A DNA stretch of 55,872 nucleotides. Origin: Burkholderiaceae bacterium (GTDB lineage: Bacteria > Pseudomonadota > Gammaproteobacteria > Burkholderiales > Burkholderiaceae_B). This document shows positions 46,757 through 55,872 of this stretch, one piece after another. Position 1 is the stretch's first letter, and each line of letters starts with the position of its first letter. The notes under the pieces were generated by a model. That model was not told the origin of the DNA. It searched no databases and saw only the letters and a program-made list of their open reading frames with translations. The position numbers and the translations under genes are program-made. The DNA lies in contig JAOATE010000027.1 in the NCBI GenBank assembly GCA_030158305.1, forward strand, positions 1 through 55,872. Direction: 5' to 3'.

Positions 46757-46764
<8 letters not shown>
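45856..46764 (+). CDS. LpxL/HtrB-type lysophospholipid acyltransferase family protein
   Basis: The protein probably adds a secondary acyl chain to lipid A at the inner membrane. The 302-aa sequence has an N-terminal hydrophobic helix, the H-x4-E catalytic pair at His117 and Glu122 (SPHAGCFELLG), and GILPDQVPPDGEGVWAPFFGRPAYT, a conserved family block. It stands alone and its last 8 bases overlap the convergent thioesterase gene. The acyl chain and position cannot be told from sequence by eye. Confidence 0.9.
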
Positions 46765-48696
<1,932 letters not shown>

Positions 48697-48768
48697 CTAT
48701 CCCCTGTATTTTAATTTTAATTTTGATGATTACTTGAATTTTAAAACGATTCAGCCTCTGCGAAAGGC

Positions 48769-49641
48769 TCAGCCCGCTGTGCTTGAACATAGAACAAGCT
48801 CGGCAGTCACCAAAATCGGATTACCACCTTTTGCCAGCCGTCCCTCTGTCAAGCCACCTTTGTAATCCACGATCGAAATATCAATCTCGGCGCGTGGCTG
48901 ACCCTGGTCGTCGCGAATAATTTGCCCAGAGCGAATCAGGAGTTCCGTGACAAAAGGCTCTACCACTCGGCCATCTTGAAATATAGCGCCAACAGTACTC
49001 CCCACTCCGCCAAGAATCGTTGCATGTTGGATCTGATGCGCTTGGCAAAAGGTCTCTAACACAGTGCACAGATCCTCATTGGGTGCCACTCTGAGCGCAT
49101 AGGCACGAGGTGCCTCTGATTCCGATGGCTGTGCTTCAGAGCTAGCAATGGGTAAAAATAATGAAAAATTTGTTTCAACATCTGGACAAACTGTAAAAGC
49201 TGCCCCATCGATCGCCACGCCGCTGATCTGGATGGGTTCTGCCACCACGACCTGATCGGGCAAAAGATGACCGCCATGACGACGACCGCTCGGTTCGACC
49301 CATACTGCGTGGCAGTGCAGCCATGGCCGGCCATCGCGTTGACCATAGGTCACGGAAGCAGTTTCCAACATGACCCGACCATCAACGTAAAAGGTGTCAC
49401 TGAAATAAACGGCATGATCCGGGGACTTTGAAAGTGCCGGCATTACGTAGCTAAATGACGCGAATGCACCACCATTTAGCCTAAACGCCCCGCTTTTTGC
49501 ACCAATTGCTTCTGCAAACTCAGTTACAGCTCGCAATAAGGTTTGACCACTAGAGAGAAATCCGTCCAGGGTTCTGGTCCGCACAGGCGAAGCGAATAGC
49601 CGTTGAGAGTCAGGTGTTCCAGGGTGAGCAATACTGCGCAT
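48769..49641 (-). CDS. PCC (DUF296/PPC) domain-containing protein, tandem
   Basis: The 290-aa protein has two related PCC/DUF296-type halves: residues about 25-165 (FLSSGQTLLRAVTEFAEAIGAKSGAFRLNGGAFASFSYVMPAL) and about 185-290 (LRVAPNEDLCTVLETFCQAHQIQHATILGGVGSTVGAIF). The fold is a trimer also found in plant AT-hook proteins; the bacterial role is unknown. Conserved histidines occur in LHCHAVW. I start it at the ATG at 49641 (MRSIAHPGTP), the family start; the frame is open 69 codons further. It diverges from the acyl-CoA dehydrogenase operon across 158 bases. Confidence 0.82.
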   Translation of the reverse strand: MRSIAHPGTPDSQRLFASPVRTRTLDGFLSSGQTLLRAVTEFAEAIGAKSGAFRLNGGAFASFSYVMPALSKSPDHAVYFSDTFYVDGRVMLETASVTYGQRDGRPWLHCHAVWVEPSGRRHGGHLLPDQVVVAEPIQISGVAIDGAAFTVCPDVETNFSLFLPIASSEAQPSESEAPRAYALRVAPNEDLCTVLETFCQAHQIQHATILGGVGSTVGAIFQDGRVVEPFVTELLIRSGQIIRDDQGQPRAEIDISIVDYKGGLTEGRLAKGGNPILVTAELVLCSSTAG

Positions 49642-49704
49642 GATGAGCCAATCTTTGAAGTCAAGGTTCTGTAGTGAGATGATAGCTATTATTGCCGAGC
49701 ATGG

Positions 49705-49727
49705 ACGAGTTGTTCGTACGAGTTGTT
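49705..49727. repeat. Direct repeat in divergent promoter region
   Basis: ACGAGTTGTT occurs twice (49705-49714 and 49718-49727) with a 3-base spacer, and the palindrome TCGTACGA sits across the junction. It lies between the PCC gene and the acyl-CoA dehydrogenase operon, where an operator for either transcript would be expected. Confidence 0.4.
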
Positions 49728-49799
49728 GTTGATTAGGTAATATTAAAGATTCGTCAGCATTCGCCCGATTCGCCCTACCCAGCAAACAGGACTCGCCAC

Positions 49800-50984
49800 A
49801 TGGATTTTTCCCTGACCCCCACTCAGCTCGAGCTTCAAGAGCGTACAAGGCAATTTATCGCCGACAAGATTATTCCTCTTGAAACCGACCCGCGCGCGAC
49901 TTCTCACGGCCCCACCGAAGAGCTGCGTACGCAGCTTGTTGGCTTGGCGCGTGAAGCAGGATTGTTGACACCCCATGCTTCTATTGAAATGGGTGGTCTT
50001 GGCTTGAGCCACACTGACAAAGCGATTGTGTTCGAAGAGGCTGGCTATTCGACCCTTGGTCCAACCGCCATGAATATACATGCGCCTGATGAGGGCAATA
50101 TTCACCTCATGGAGATGGTTGCAACCGAAGAGCAAAAGGAACGTTGGTTGCGCCCTCAGGTGCAAGGACTGACCCGCTCATGCTTTGCCATGACCGAGCC
50201 CCATCCCGGAGCGGGAGCAGATCCTTCGATGATGCTGACGACTGCGGTCAAAGACGGAGATCATTACGTCATTAACGGCACCAAATGGTTTATTACTGGA
50301 GCGCAAGGGGCCAGCTACGTCATCATTATGGCAAAGATGGAGGACGGCTCAGCGACGATGTTCTTGTCGGATATGAATCGCGCAGGCATCAGTGTCACCC
50401 GCCAAATGGATGCGATGGATAGCTGCTTTACCGGCGGCCATTGCGTCATGGAATTTACGAATGTTCGTATTCCTGCGACCGACGTGCTTGGAGAGATTGG
50501 CCGCGGCTTTAAGTACGCACAAGTGCGCTTGGCACCTGCTCGTCTGACGCATTGCATGCGCTGGCTGGGCCAGGCGCGACGCGCGCACGACATCGCGACC
50601 GAGTATGCGCGCACCCGTCAAGCCTTTGGGCGTGCGTTGAGCAAGCACGAAGGCGTCGGCTTTATGCTTGCTGACAACGATATGGATATTCAGACGTCAC
50701 GACTACATATCGCTCATACTGCATGGCTCTTGGATCAAGGACAAACTTGTAATTTTGAGTCCAGCCGAGCAAAGGTCACCTGCTCTGAAGCCGAGTGGCG
50801 AGTCGTGGATCGCTGTGTGCAAATGCTCGGTGGTCAAGGCGTCACGGGTGAAACGATTGTGATGCGTATTTTTCTGGATATGCGTGCGTTCAGGATTTAT
50901 GACGGCCCAAGCGAGGTTCATCGTTGGAGCATGGCGCGCAAAATATTAGATGCAGCGGAGAAACGCCTGGGAGCGCAAGCATGA
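49800..50984 (+). CDS. Acyl-CoA dehydrogenase family protein (ACAD10/11-like)
   Basis: The 394-aa flavoprotein has the acyl-CoA dehydrogenase layout: an N-terminal helical domain, FAMTEPHPGAGADPSMM and NGTKWFITGA in the beta domain, and LGGQGVTGETIVMRIF near the C-terminus. The motif that holds the catalytic Glu in medium-chain enzymes (YEGT) reads YDGPSEVHR here, with Asp368. That form is seen in the ACAD10/11 group, which acts on phosphorylated 4-hydroxyacyl-CoA. The following genes, an SDR and an APH-type kinase, are coupled to it by 4-base overlaps. An AGGA site precedes the ATG. Confidence 0.9.
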   Translation: MDFSLTPTQLELQERTRQFIADKIIPLETDPRATSHGPTEELRTQLVGLAREAGLLTPHASIEMGGLGLSHTDKAIVFEEAGYSTLGPTAMNIHAPDEGNIHLMEMVATEEQKERWLRPQVQGLTRSCFAMTEPHPGAGADPSMMLTTAVKDGDHYVINGTKWFITGAQGASYVIIMAKMEDGSATMFLSDMNRAGISVTRQMDAMDSCFTGGHCVMEFTNVRIPATDVLGEIGRGFKYAQVRLAPARLTHCMRWLGQARRAHDIATEYARTRQAFGRALSKHEGVGFMLADNDMDIQTSRLHIAHTAWLLDQGQTCNFESSRAKVTCSEAEWRVVDRCVQMLGGQGVTGETIVMRIFLDMRAFRIYDGPSEVHRWSMARKILDAAEKRLGAQA

Positions 50985-51766
50985 GTCATCCTCAAGGTAG
51001 CCATGCCCTGTTTAGCCTCACAGGACGCACGGCACTCGTCACGGGGGCCTCAAGCGGCATCGGCCGCCATATGGCCAAAGTGCTTGCTCAAGCAGGCGCG
51101 CACGTTGTGGTGGCGGCCAGACGCGCTGATAAGCTGCAGTCACTGGTAGAAGAAATCAAGGCAACCGGTGCGCAAGCATCGGCAGTGTCGTTAGATGTCA
51201 CAAGTGCTGAAAGCGTGAATGCTTGTTTTGATCAGATCGAAGCACTTGGCTTGGTGGCAGACATTATCGTCAGCAATGCAGGGACGACCGTTGCGAAACC
51301 TGCGCTGGATCAGACCGAAAAAGATTGGGATGACGTGATCGACACCAACCTCAAGGGCTGCTGGATGGTCGACACTGAGGCGGCGCGACGCCTGGTCAAG
51401 CATAAAAAGAAAGGCAGCATTATCAACATTTCGTCGATCTTGGGCGAACGTGTTGCCGGTGCGGTTGTCGCGTATGCGACCTCCAAGGCAGGCGTGATCC
51501 AGTTCACCAAAGCGTTGGCGTTGGAGTTTGCACGTTATAGCATCCGCGTCAATGCGATTTTGCCTGGCTATGTTGTGACTGATTTGAATCACGAATTTTT
51601 GGCAAGCGATGCCGGCAAAAAACTTGAGGCGCGCGTCCCCTTCCGACGCTTTTGTCAGATGGATGATTTGGACGGTCCTCTCTTGCTGCTCGCTTCAGAA
51701 GCTGGCCAAGCCATGACGGGCACCACCCTGCCAGTTGACTGGGGGCACTTGGTGAGCTCGCTATGA
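50981..51766 (+). CDS. Short-chain dehydrogenase/reductase (SDR)
   Basis: The 261-aa NAD(P)-dependent enzyme has the Rossmann motif TGASSGIG (residues 21-28), NAGTT near residue 96, catalytic Ser in NISSI, and Tyr165/Lys169 in YATSK. The ATG at 50981 overlaps the acyl-CoA dehydrogenase stop (ATGA). In the levulinate (Lva) pathway an SDR oxidises the 3-hydroxyacyl-CoA made after isomerisation of the hydroxyl; the same job is possible here but not shown. Confidence 0.92.
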   Translation: MSHPQGSHALFSLTGRTALVTGASSGIGRHMAKVLAQAGAHVVVAARRADKLQSLVEEIKATGAQASAVSLDVTSAESVNACFDQIEALGLVADIIVSNAGTTVAKPALDQTEKDWDDVIDTNLKGCWMVDTEAARRLVKHKKKGSIINISSILGERVAGAVVAYATSKAGVIQFTKALALEFARYSIRVNAILPGYVVTDLNHEFLASDAGKKLEARVPFRRFCQMDDLDGPLLLLASEAGQAMTGTTLPVDWGHLVSSL

Positions 51767-52830
51767 GTGAAGTGCAAACACAATCTGCAGGCGCGGATGG
51801 TACGTACGGTCAATTTAAGTTGGAGGTACTGGAGGACTGGTTGCGCACACAAGGAATTGTCGAGCGTGGTGCACTTTCTTGTCAGCCGCTGACGGGTGGG
51901 CAATCCAATCCTACATTTTTGCTGACCTCCGGAGCGCAACAACTGGTGTTGCGTAAAAAACCTCCCGGTGTATTGATGGCTTCTGCGCATGCGGTCGACA
52001 GAGAATATCGAGTGATGAATGCGCTTCAGAACAGTGACGTGCCTGTTCCAAAGCTCTTCGCATTTAGTGATGATATCGAGGTAGTAGGGACACCTTTTTA
52101 CATCATGGAGTTTCTAAAGGGACGCGTGATTGTGGATCAGTCACTCCCCGGGATGAGCCAAGCAGAGCGTGGCGCCGTTTACGATGAGATGAATCGCGTG
52201 ATCGCAGCGCTCCATCAGGTCGACCCCAACGCAGTTGGGCTGGAGACTTTTGGCAAGCCGGGTAATTATTTTCAACGTCAGATTGCGCGCTGGAGTCGCC
52301 AATATCTGGAGGCCAATACTGAAAATATTGAGTCCTTGCATGCCCTCATTGAGTGGCTGCCTCAAAATATTCCTGAAGGTGATCAAACCTCGATCGTGCA
52401 CGGCGACTATCGCTTAGACAATCTGGTGCTGCATCCTACCGAGCCGCACGCGATTGGCTTGCTCGATTGGGAGCTCGCAACGCTCGGTCATCCAATGGCT
52501 GATTTTGCTTACCATTGCATGAGTTGGCATATTCCTGCCACCCTTTGGAGAGGGATAGCAGGCCTGAATCTCGCTGCGCTGGGCATACCCAGTGAGTCCG
52601 ACTACGTTAAACGCTATACAGCAGCAACAGGGTTTAAGGGTGAAGAGCATTGGGACTTTTACATTGCTTACAACCTGTTTCGTATGGCGGCTATTTTGCA
52701 AGGAATTGCTAAACGCGCTGAAGATGGCACGTCTTCAGCACCTGATGCAAAAGAAACGGGCAGCAAAGCACGTCCACTAGCTGATATTGGCTGGAAATAC
52801 GCGCAGCGGTATGCAAGCGCCCGTCGTTAA
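51763..52830 (+). CDS. APH-family phosphotransferase (ACAD10/11- and LvaA-like kinase)
   Basis: The 355-aa protein has the aminoglycoside-phosphotransferase kinase fold: LTGGQSNPTFLL (ATP loop, near residue 45), the catalytic loop VHGDYRLDNLVLHP near residue 213 and the metal-binding IGLLDWELATLGHPMADFAY near residue 235. In animals this domain is fused to an acyl-CoA dehydrogenase in ACAD10/11, and in Pseudomonas LvaA phosphorylates 4-hydroxyacyl-CoA. Here it is the last gene of the coupled operon, so a CoA-thioester substrate is more likely than an antibiotic. Confidence 0.9.
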   Translation: MSEVQTQSAGADGTYGQFKLEVLEDWLRTQGIVERGALSCQPLTGGQSNPTFLLTSGAQQLVLRKKPPGVLMASAHAVDREYRVMNALQNSDVPVPKLFAFSDDIEVVGTPFYIMEFLKGRVIVDQSLPGMSQAERGAVYDEMNRVIAALHQVDPNAVGLETFGKPGNYFQRQIARWSRQYLEANTENIESLHALIEWLPQNIPEGDQTSIVHGDYRLDNLVLHPTEPHAIGLLDWELATLGHPMADFAYHCMSWHIPATLWRGIAGLNLAALGIPSESDYVKRYTAATGFKGEEHWDFYIAYNLFRMAAILQGIAKRAEDGTSSAPDAKETGSKARPLADIGWKYAQRYASARR

Positions 52831-52974
52831 ATGCTCTCAAAGTCTGGCATTGAAGAATTGTGAGTGGGTTCATGTTGCTATATTGGCTTGAGCAACTCAG
52901 TTGCGAGCAGACCGGCGATTTGTCGGATGTTTTTGAGTACACCCTACTCCCTACCTTTTTAATAGGCTTTATCC

Positions 52975-53334
52975 ATGAATCGTTCACTTAGCCTCGCTCT
53001 CGTGTCACCACTGATCGCACTGAGTTTTTACGCTGCCTCGGCCAATGCGAGAGTGGTATGCACAGCGCCCGGCTTCCCAGTTGGATGTGTGGCAACACCC
53101 TTGGACCGTGGCGCCCCTGGCGTTGGCGTATTGCCAGGACCAGGTGTAGGCGCTCCGGGCGTAGGTGTTGCGCCTGGTGTGAGAGCTCCCGGCGTTGGTG
53201 CACCTGGCGTGGGGGTCTTGCCTGGTGCGGGTGCTGGTGCGCCAGGTGTAGGCGTGGCGCCTGGCGTAGGAGTCGGCGGTGCCGGAGAGGGGATGAATCG
53301 AGGTGGCCCTGTCAATAGACCTGGCGCACGTTGA
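52975..53334 (+). CDS. Secreted elastin-like Gly/Val/Pro repeat protein
   Basis: The 119-aa protein has a clean signal peptide (residues 1-25, ending SANA), then a short segment with two cysteines (Cys29, Cys38). The rest is built from the decapeptide GAPGVGV(L/A)PG, present four times, with links of the same composition. The tail is [10 protein letters not shown]. The composition resembles elastin VPGVG motifs and should be unstructured or form beta-turn spirals. No function is known. The opposite strand is also open here (a Pro/Thr-rich frame), but it lacks the signal peptide. The gene stands alone, 144 bases after the kinase operon. Confidence 0.65.
   Translation: MNRSLSLALVSPLIALSFYAASANARVVCTAPGFPVGCVATPLDRGAPGVGVLPGPGVGAPGVGVAPGVRAPGVGAPGVGVLPGAGAGAPGVGVAPGVGVGGAGEGMNRGGPVNRPGAR
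53110..53268 (+). repeat. Duplicated 72-base coding repeat
   Basis: Residues 46-69 and 75-98 of the elastin-like protein (53110-53181 and 53197-53268) are near copies of one 24-residue block, each containing two decapeptide units. They are separated by 15 bases. Such repeats can change in copy number by slippage or recombination. Confidence 0.7.
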
Positions 53335-53384
53335 TTCTTTTTAGTTGGCGCGTGCACTAACTCTACGTGCAAAACCAGTCAGGA

Positions 53385-53412
53385 GCCGTTACCCCTTTAA
53401 ACGGGTAGCGGC
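53385..53412 (-). terminator. Hairpin overlapping the 3' end of the small basic-protein gene
   Basis: Arms GCCGTTACCC (53385-53394) and GGGTAGCGGC (53403-53412) pair with one mismatch across an 8-base loop and include the stop codon of the gene at 53389. Only a short T-run (GGTTTT) follows on the minus strand after about 10 bases, so termination is uncertain. Confidence 0.4.
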
Positions 53413-53835
53413 CTTACGGATAAGCGTCGCAATGACGTCACTACGCGGCTCTTGATGGTGATCAGCCAATCTATCCAAAGCCTGCGACACATCACTGTCC
53501 AAAATAATTTCAACCCGTTTTGCACCGTTCGCAATACGCTTACGGCGATGTTCGGCAGTGCGCTCGACCGCTGAGATTGGTTTGGCGAGTCTGGGGCGTC
53601 CGCGGCGGGAAAGCCCGGGCAAAAATCCTTGTCCTGGTAAGTTTGTCGCAGAAGGTGCAGTGCCTGGCTTAGGGGCAGCCGTCTTGCCAGAGCTAGACTG
53701 GACAGCCAATGATTTTGGCGGATTGTCTGATTGTTGAGACAAGATTTTTTTTGGTGCTCTTTTTTTAGGCACCACAACCGGATCATTTAAAACATCCGGA
53801 ACACCAAAAAGATCTACCGTCTTGTAGTCCGCCAT
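53389..53835 (-). CDS. Small basic protein with probable ribbon-helix-helix-like C-terminal domain
   Basis: I do not recognise a named family. The 148-aa product has a disordered, Lys/Ser/Pro-rich N-terminal half. Next comes a GRPRLAKP segment resembling an AT-hook (a minor-groove DNA-binding motif), then a folded C-terminal part (KRVEIILDSDVSQALDRLADHHQEPRSDVIATLIRKAA). That part has the strand-helix-helix pattern of Arc/MetJ-type DNA-binding proteins. It is probably a DNA-binding regulator. It stands alone between the repeat protein and the acetyltransferase. Confidence 0.6.
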   Translation of the reverse strand: MADYKTVDLFGVPDVLNDPVVVPKKRAPKKILSQQSDNPPKSLAVQSSSGKTAAPKPGTAPSATNLPGQGFLPGLSRRGRPRLAKPISAVERTAEHRRKRIANGAKRVEIILDSDVSQALDRLADHHQEPRSDVIATLIRKAATRLKG

Positions 53836-53906
53836 TTTATTGCGTCCAATAATTTAAATATCCGGCTTTAATTTTATGATGATTTTCAAGTTGTTGCGAT
53901 AAAAAA

Positions 53907-54443
53907 CTAAATTTCCTGCGGAGGCGCTTGATCACCGGCCCCGAGCGCCAATTGGAGCATGGCGGTATCTCTCCACGCGCCCGCTTTAAAACCCACCGAG
54001 CGAAACAAGCCCACCTGTTCAAAACCATGGCGTTTGTGTAGGGCAACCGAAGCTGCGCTGCTATCGCCAATAACAGCAATCATTTGGCGATATCCAGCTT
54101 GTTCGCACTGCTTAATCAACTCAACTAAAAGCTTGCTCCCGATCCCCTCACCCGCTAACCCCTCTTGAACGTAAACAGAGTTTTCAACAGTAAAACGATA
54201 AGCGGGCCTTGGACGGTAAAGCGTGACATAGGCATACCCTACGACTACGCCAGCATGCTCAGCGACGATATAGGGCAGCCCTTTTCCGACGACATCCGCA
54301 CGACGCTGGCGTATTTCATCGACTGTGGGTGGGGTGATTTCAAAAGAAGCTGTGCCAAACAACACGTGATGCGCGTAAATGTGTTGGATGACCTCACAGT
54401 CTGTCTCTTTGCTGTCTCGAAGGATCACGCTGAGTGAAGTCAT
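53907..54443 (-). CDS. GNAT-family N-acetyltransferase (phosphinothricin acetyltransferase-like)
   Basis: The 178-aa protein has the GNAT acetyl-CoA loop in VQEGLAGEGIGSKLLVELI, with the start ILRDSKETDCEVIQHIYAHHVLFGTASFE and the end FKAGAWRDTAMLQ characteristic of the PAT/Bar-like subgroup. Members acetylate amino-acid analogues such as phosphinothricin or methionine sulfoximine, or have unknown substrates. I use the ATG at 54443, with GGTGAG upstream; a GTG at 54452, overlapping the hydrolase stop, is also possible. It is coupled to the alpha/beta hydrolase gene. Confidence 0.87.
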   Translation of the reverse strand: MTSLSVILRDSKETDCEVIQHIYAHHVLFGTASFEITPPTVDEIRQRRADVVGKGLPYIVAEHAGVVVGYAYVTLYRPRPAYRFTVENSVYVQEGLAGEGIGSKLLVELIKQCEQAGYRQMIAVIGDSSAASVALHKRHGFEQVGLFRSVGFKAGAWRDTAMLQLALGAGDQAPPQEI

Positions 54444-54448
54444 GATGC

Positions 54449-55348
54449 TCACCGCTGCGGTGTCAAAAGTTCAAGCACAGCCCGTGCGAACACTGCGGGC
54501 ACCTCTTGAGGCATATTGTGGCCGACACCCGGGACCACTCGATGTGAACGGGTACCAGTAAAACGCTGGGCATGCGGCCCCGTGTTTGAAGGCTGACGAA
54601 CACCATCGTCGGCACCATCAAAGGTAATGGTCGGTACAGTAATGGGTGGCTGGGTCGCTAAGCGAGCTTCGATTTCTGCGTAAGCAGGGTCGCCTTTCAC
54701 CAGGCCAAAGCGATGGCGATAGGAGTGAATGACGACCTCGACAAAATCTGGGTTATCAAAAGCGCGCGCACTTTTTTCAAAAGTGTCTTCGCTGAAGGTC
54801 CAAGTGGGGGACCACTGCTTCCAAAGTAAGTGCGTCACAGCGCGACGATCTTTTTCAAGGCCTGCACGGCCCCGCTCGCTATGAAAATAGTATTGATACC
54901 AAAGACGATGTTCGTTCTCTGGTGAGTCTGGTACTAAAGCCTGTGCAATATTTTGGATGTTGTAGCTGTTGAAGGATACAAGACCTTTGCAGCGTTCCGG
55001 CCACAGTGCTGCCACGACACATGCAGCACGTCCGCCCCAGTCATACCCTGCTAGCAATGCTTGAGGTATCGCTAAAGCATCCATGAGCGCTAAAAGATCT
55101 GCACCTAATGCCGCTTGCTCACCAGAGCGCGGCGTGGCGGGGCTCAAAAATGCTGTCGGCCCGTAGCCGCGAAGATAGGGCACGATCACTCGACAACCTG
55201 CCTGAGCAAGGAGAGGTGCCACCTCCGCATACGCATGAATATCATAGGGAAATCCATGCATCAAAAAAACCGGTGTACCGTCTGCCGGTCCGAATTCGGC
55301 ATACGTGATCTCCAGCACACCTGCGCGTATTTTTTTAAGGCTCTGCAT
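54449..55348 (-). CDS. Alpha/beta hydrolase, epoxide-hydrolase-like
   Basis: The 299-aa protein has the oxyanion motif HGFP (residues 31-34) and an aspartate nucleophile in GYDWGG (Asp103), the pattern of epoxide hydrolases and haloalkane dehalogenases rather than serine esterases. The catalytic His is in PGVGHNMPQ near residue 276. The tyrosines that open epoxides cannot be assigned with certainty by eye. It lies between dtd and the acetyltransferase gene on the same strand. Confidence 0.87.
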   Translation of the reverse strand: MQSLKKIRAGVLEITYAEFGPADGTPVFLMHGFPYDIHAYAEVAPLLAQAGCRVIVPYLRGYGPTAFLSPATPRSGEQAALGADLLALMDALAIPQALLAGYDWGGRAACVVAALWPERCKGLVSFNSYNIQNIAQALVPDSPENEHRLWYQYYFHSERGRAGLEKDRRAVTHLLWKQWSPTWTFSEDTFEKSARAFDNPDFVEVVIHSYRHRFGLVKGDPAYAEIEARLATQPPITVPTITFDGADDGVRQPSNTGPHAQRFTGTRSHRVVPGVGHNMPQEVPAVFARAVLELLTPQR

Positions 55349-55371
55349 CTCAGGTCACTCCCTAGGTGAAA

Positions 55372-55827
55372 TCAAATGTTACCAGTCGCAGACAGTGATA
55401 ACGGGATGGTCACAGGACCATCGTTGACCAAGGCAACCTTCATGTCAGCAGCAAAGATACCCGTCTGAACCGGCACACCGCTCTGCCCTGCCAATTCAAC
55501 AAATCTATCGTAAAGATACCTGGCTTGCTCGGGGGCTGCTGCGCGACCAAAACTCGGACGCGTACCTTTTGATGTATCGGCAGCCAAAGTGAACTGTGAC
55601 ACGATGAGCAAAGAGCCATTGATATCTTGAACCGAGAGATTCATCTTGCCTGCCTCGTCAGAAAAGATACGGAGCTTCAGTATTTTTTCTAATAGCTTGG
55701 CTGAGATCGCCTCGGTATCTCCGTGCTCGGCACAAAGGAGCACTAAGAGGCCCTGATCAATTTTTCCAACGATGGCTTGCTCTACTGTCACGCTGGCTGC
55801 TGACACTCTCTGTAACAAGACTTGCAC
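55372..55827 (-). CDS. dtd: D-aminoacyl-tRNA deacylase
   Basis: DTD hydrolyses D-amino acids (and glycine mischarged on tRNA-Ala) from tRNA. The 151-aa protein has the SQFTLAAD motif near residue 83 and the NDGPVTIPL Gly-cisPro motif near residue 138. I place the start at GTG 55827, which has GGAG 7 bases upstream and gives VQVLLQRVSAASV, close to the usual N-terminus. An ATG at 55857 would add ten unconserved residues. It is the last gene on this side of the window. Confidence 0.95.
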   Translation of the reverse strand: MQVLLQRVSAASVTVEQAIVGKIDQGLLVLLCAEHGDTEAISAKLLEKILKLRIFSDEAGKMNLSVQDINGSLLIVSQFTLAADTSKGTRPSFGRAAAPEQARYLYDRFVELAGQSGVPVQTGIFAADMKVALVNDGPVTIPLSLSATGNI

Positions 55828-55872
55828 AAGCTTTCTCCGGTTCGCACAAACAATCATTTTAGCTATGTGCGT

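Noticed and set aside
49642-49848. 69-codon extension of the PCC protein
   Set aside because: It overlaps the divergent acyl-CoA dehydrogenase gene and has no family similarity. MRSIAHPGTP is the expected start.
53028-53372. Pro/Thr-rich 114-aa frame opposite the elastin-like gene
   Set aside because: It is the complement of a GC-rich repeat, has no signal peptide or ribosome-binding site, and the plus frame has a clean signal peptide.

Overview
The window reads as a chromosomal segment of a betaproteobacterium in the order Burkholderiales, most likely family Alcaligenaceae. The grounds are a solitary Bug/TctC-type binding protein, an asd-fimV-truA-trpF run after leuCDB, a BPSS1780-family membrane protein, a manX-type IIA/ptsH/ptsI block behind gshB, and ihfA followed by a MerR gene and tRNA-Pro. 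Base composition is moderate by eye, below that of Bordetella, so a freshwater or environmental Alcaligenaceae member is a reasonable guess. Genes are dense, with many 1-4 base stop/start overlaps. I see no insertion sequence, prophage, CRISPR array or clearly broken gene.

Layout. 1-2.3 kb: a phosphopantetheinyl transferase, a threonine-aldolase-type PLP enzyme and a small secreted Rap1a/Tai-like protein. 2.3-17.4 kb (mostly minus): translation genes (thrS, infC, rpmI, rplT, pheST, ihfA, merR, tRNA-Pro). Between infC and rpmI lies a 7.6 kb block holding gshB, a three-gene regulatory PTS, amtB-glnK, ubiK and comM. glnK-amtB has a textbook sigma-54 promoter with two NtrC-type enhancer sites. 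17.5-20.2 kb (plus): Bug-type binding protein, an Asp/Glu-racemase-fold protein lacking both catalytic cysteines, and an M15 peptidase. 20.2-28.8 kb (minus): tRNA-Val, trpF, truA, fimV, asd, leuBDC, aroC. 28.9-35.7 kb: selO, a DUF2069 protein, a YihY protein, a CBS protein, dusA, thrB and a BPSS1780 protein.

35.7-44.5 kb (minus) is a compact Tad/Flp pilus operon. Its order is pilin, TadG-like, TadE-like, an unknown secreted protein, CpaB/RcpC, secretin, an ATPase with an N-terminal FHA domain, TadB, TadC and a DUF192 protein. Neighbouring genes overlap or nearly touch. No TadZ, prepilin peptidase or TadD is in the window. The pilin's ribosome-binding site and GTG start lie inside an inverted repeat.

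44.6-55.9 kb is metabolic: a D-serine dehydratase/D-threonine-aldolase-type enzyme, an LpxL-type acyltransferase, a nitronate-monooxygenase/thioesterase pair, a PCC-domain protein, and a translationally coupled acyl-CoA dehydrogenase-SDR-kinase operon. That trio resembles the parts of the levulinate (Lva) and ACAD10/11 route for 4-hydroxyacyl-CoA. It is followed by an elastin-like repeat protein, a small basic putative DNA-binding protein, a GNAT acetyltransferase, an alpha/beta hydrolase and dtd.

No plainly new system is evident. The best candidates for a second look are the acyl-CoA operon, the reduced FHA-Tad locus with its pilin leader hairpin, the cysteine-less racemase homologue, and the split thrS-infC/rpmI-rplT operon. 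Starts were corrected by eye from ribosome-binding sites and family N-termini where stated.
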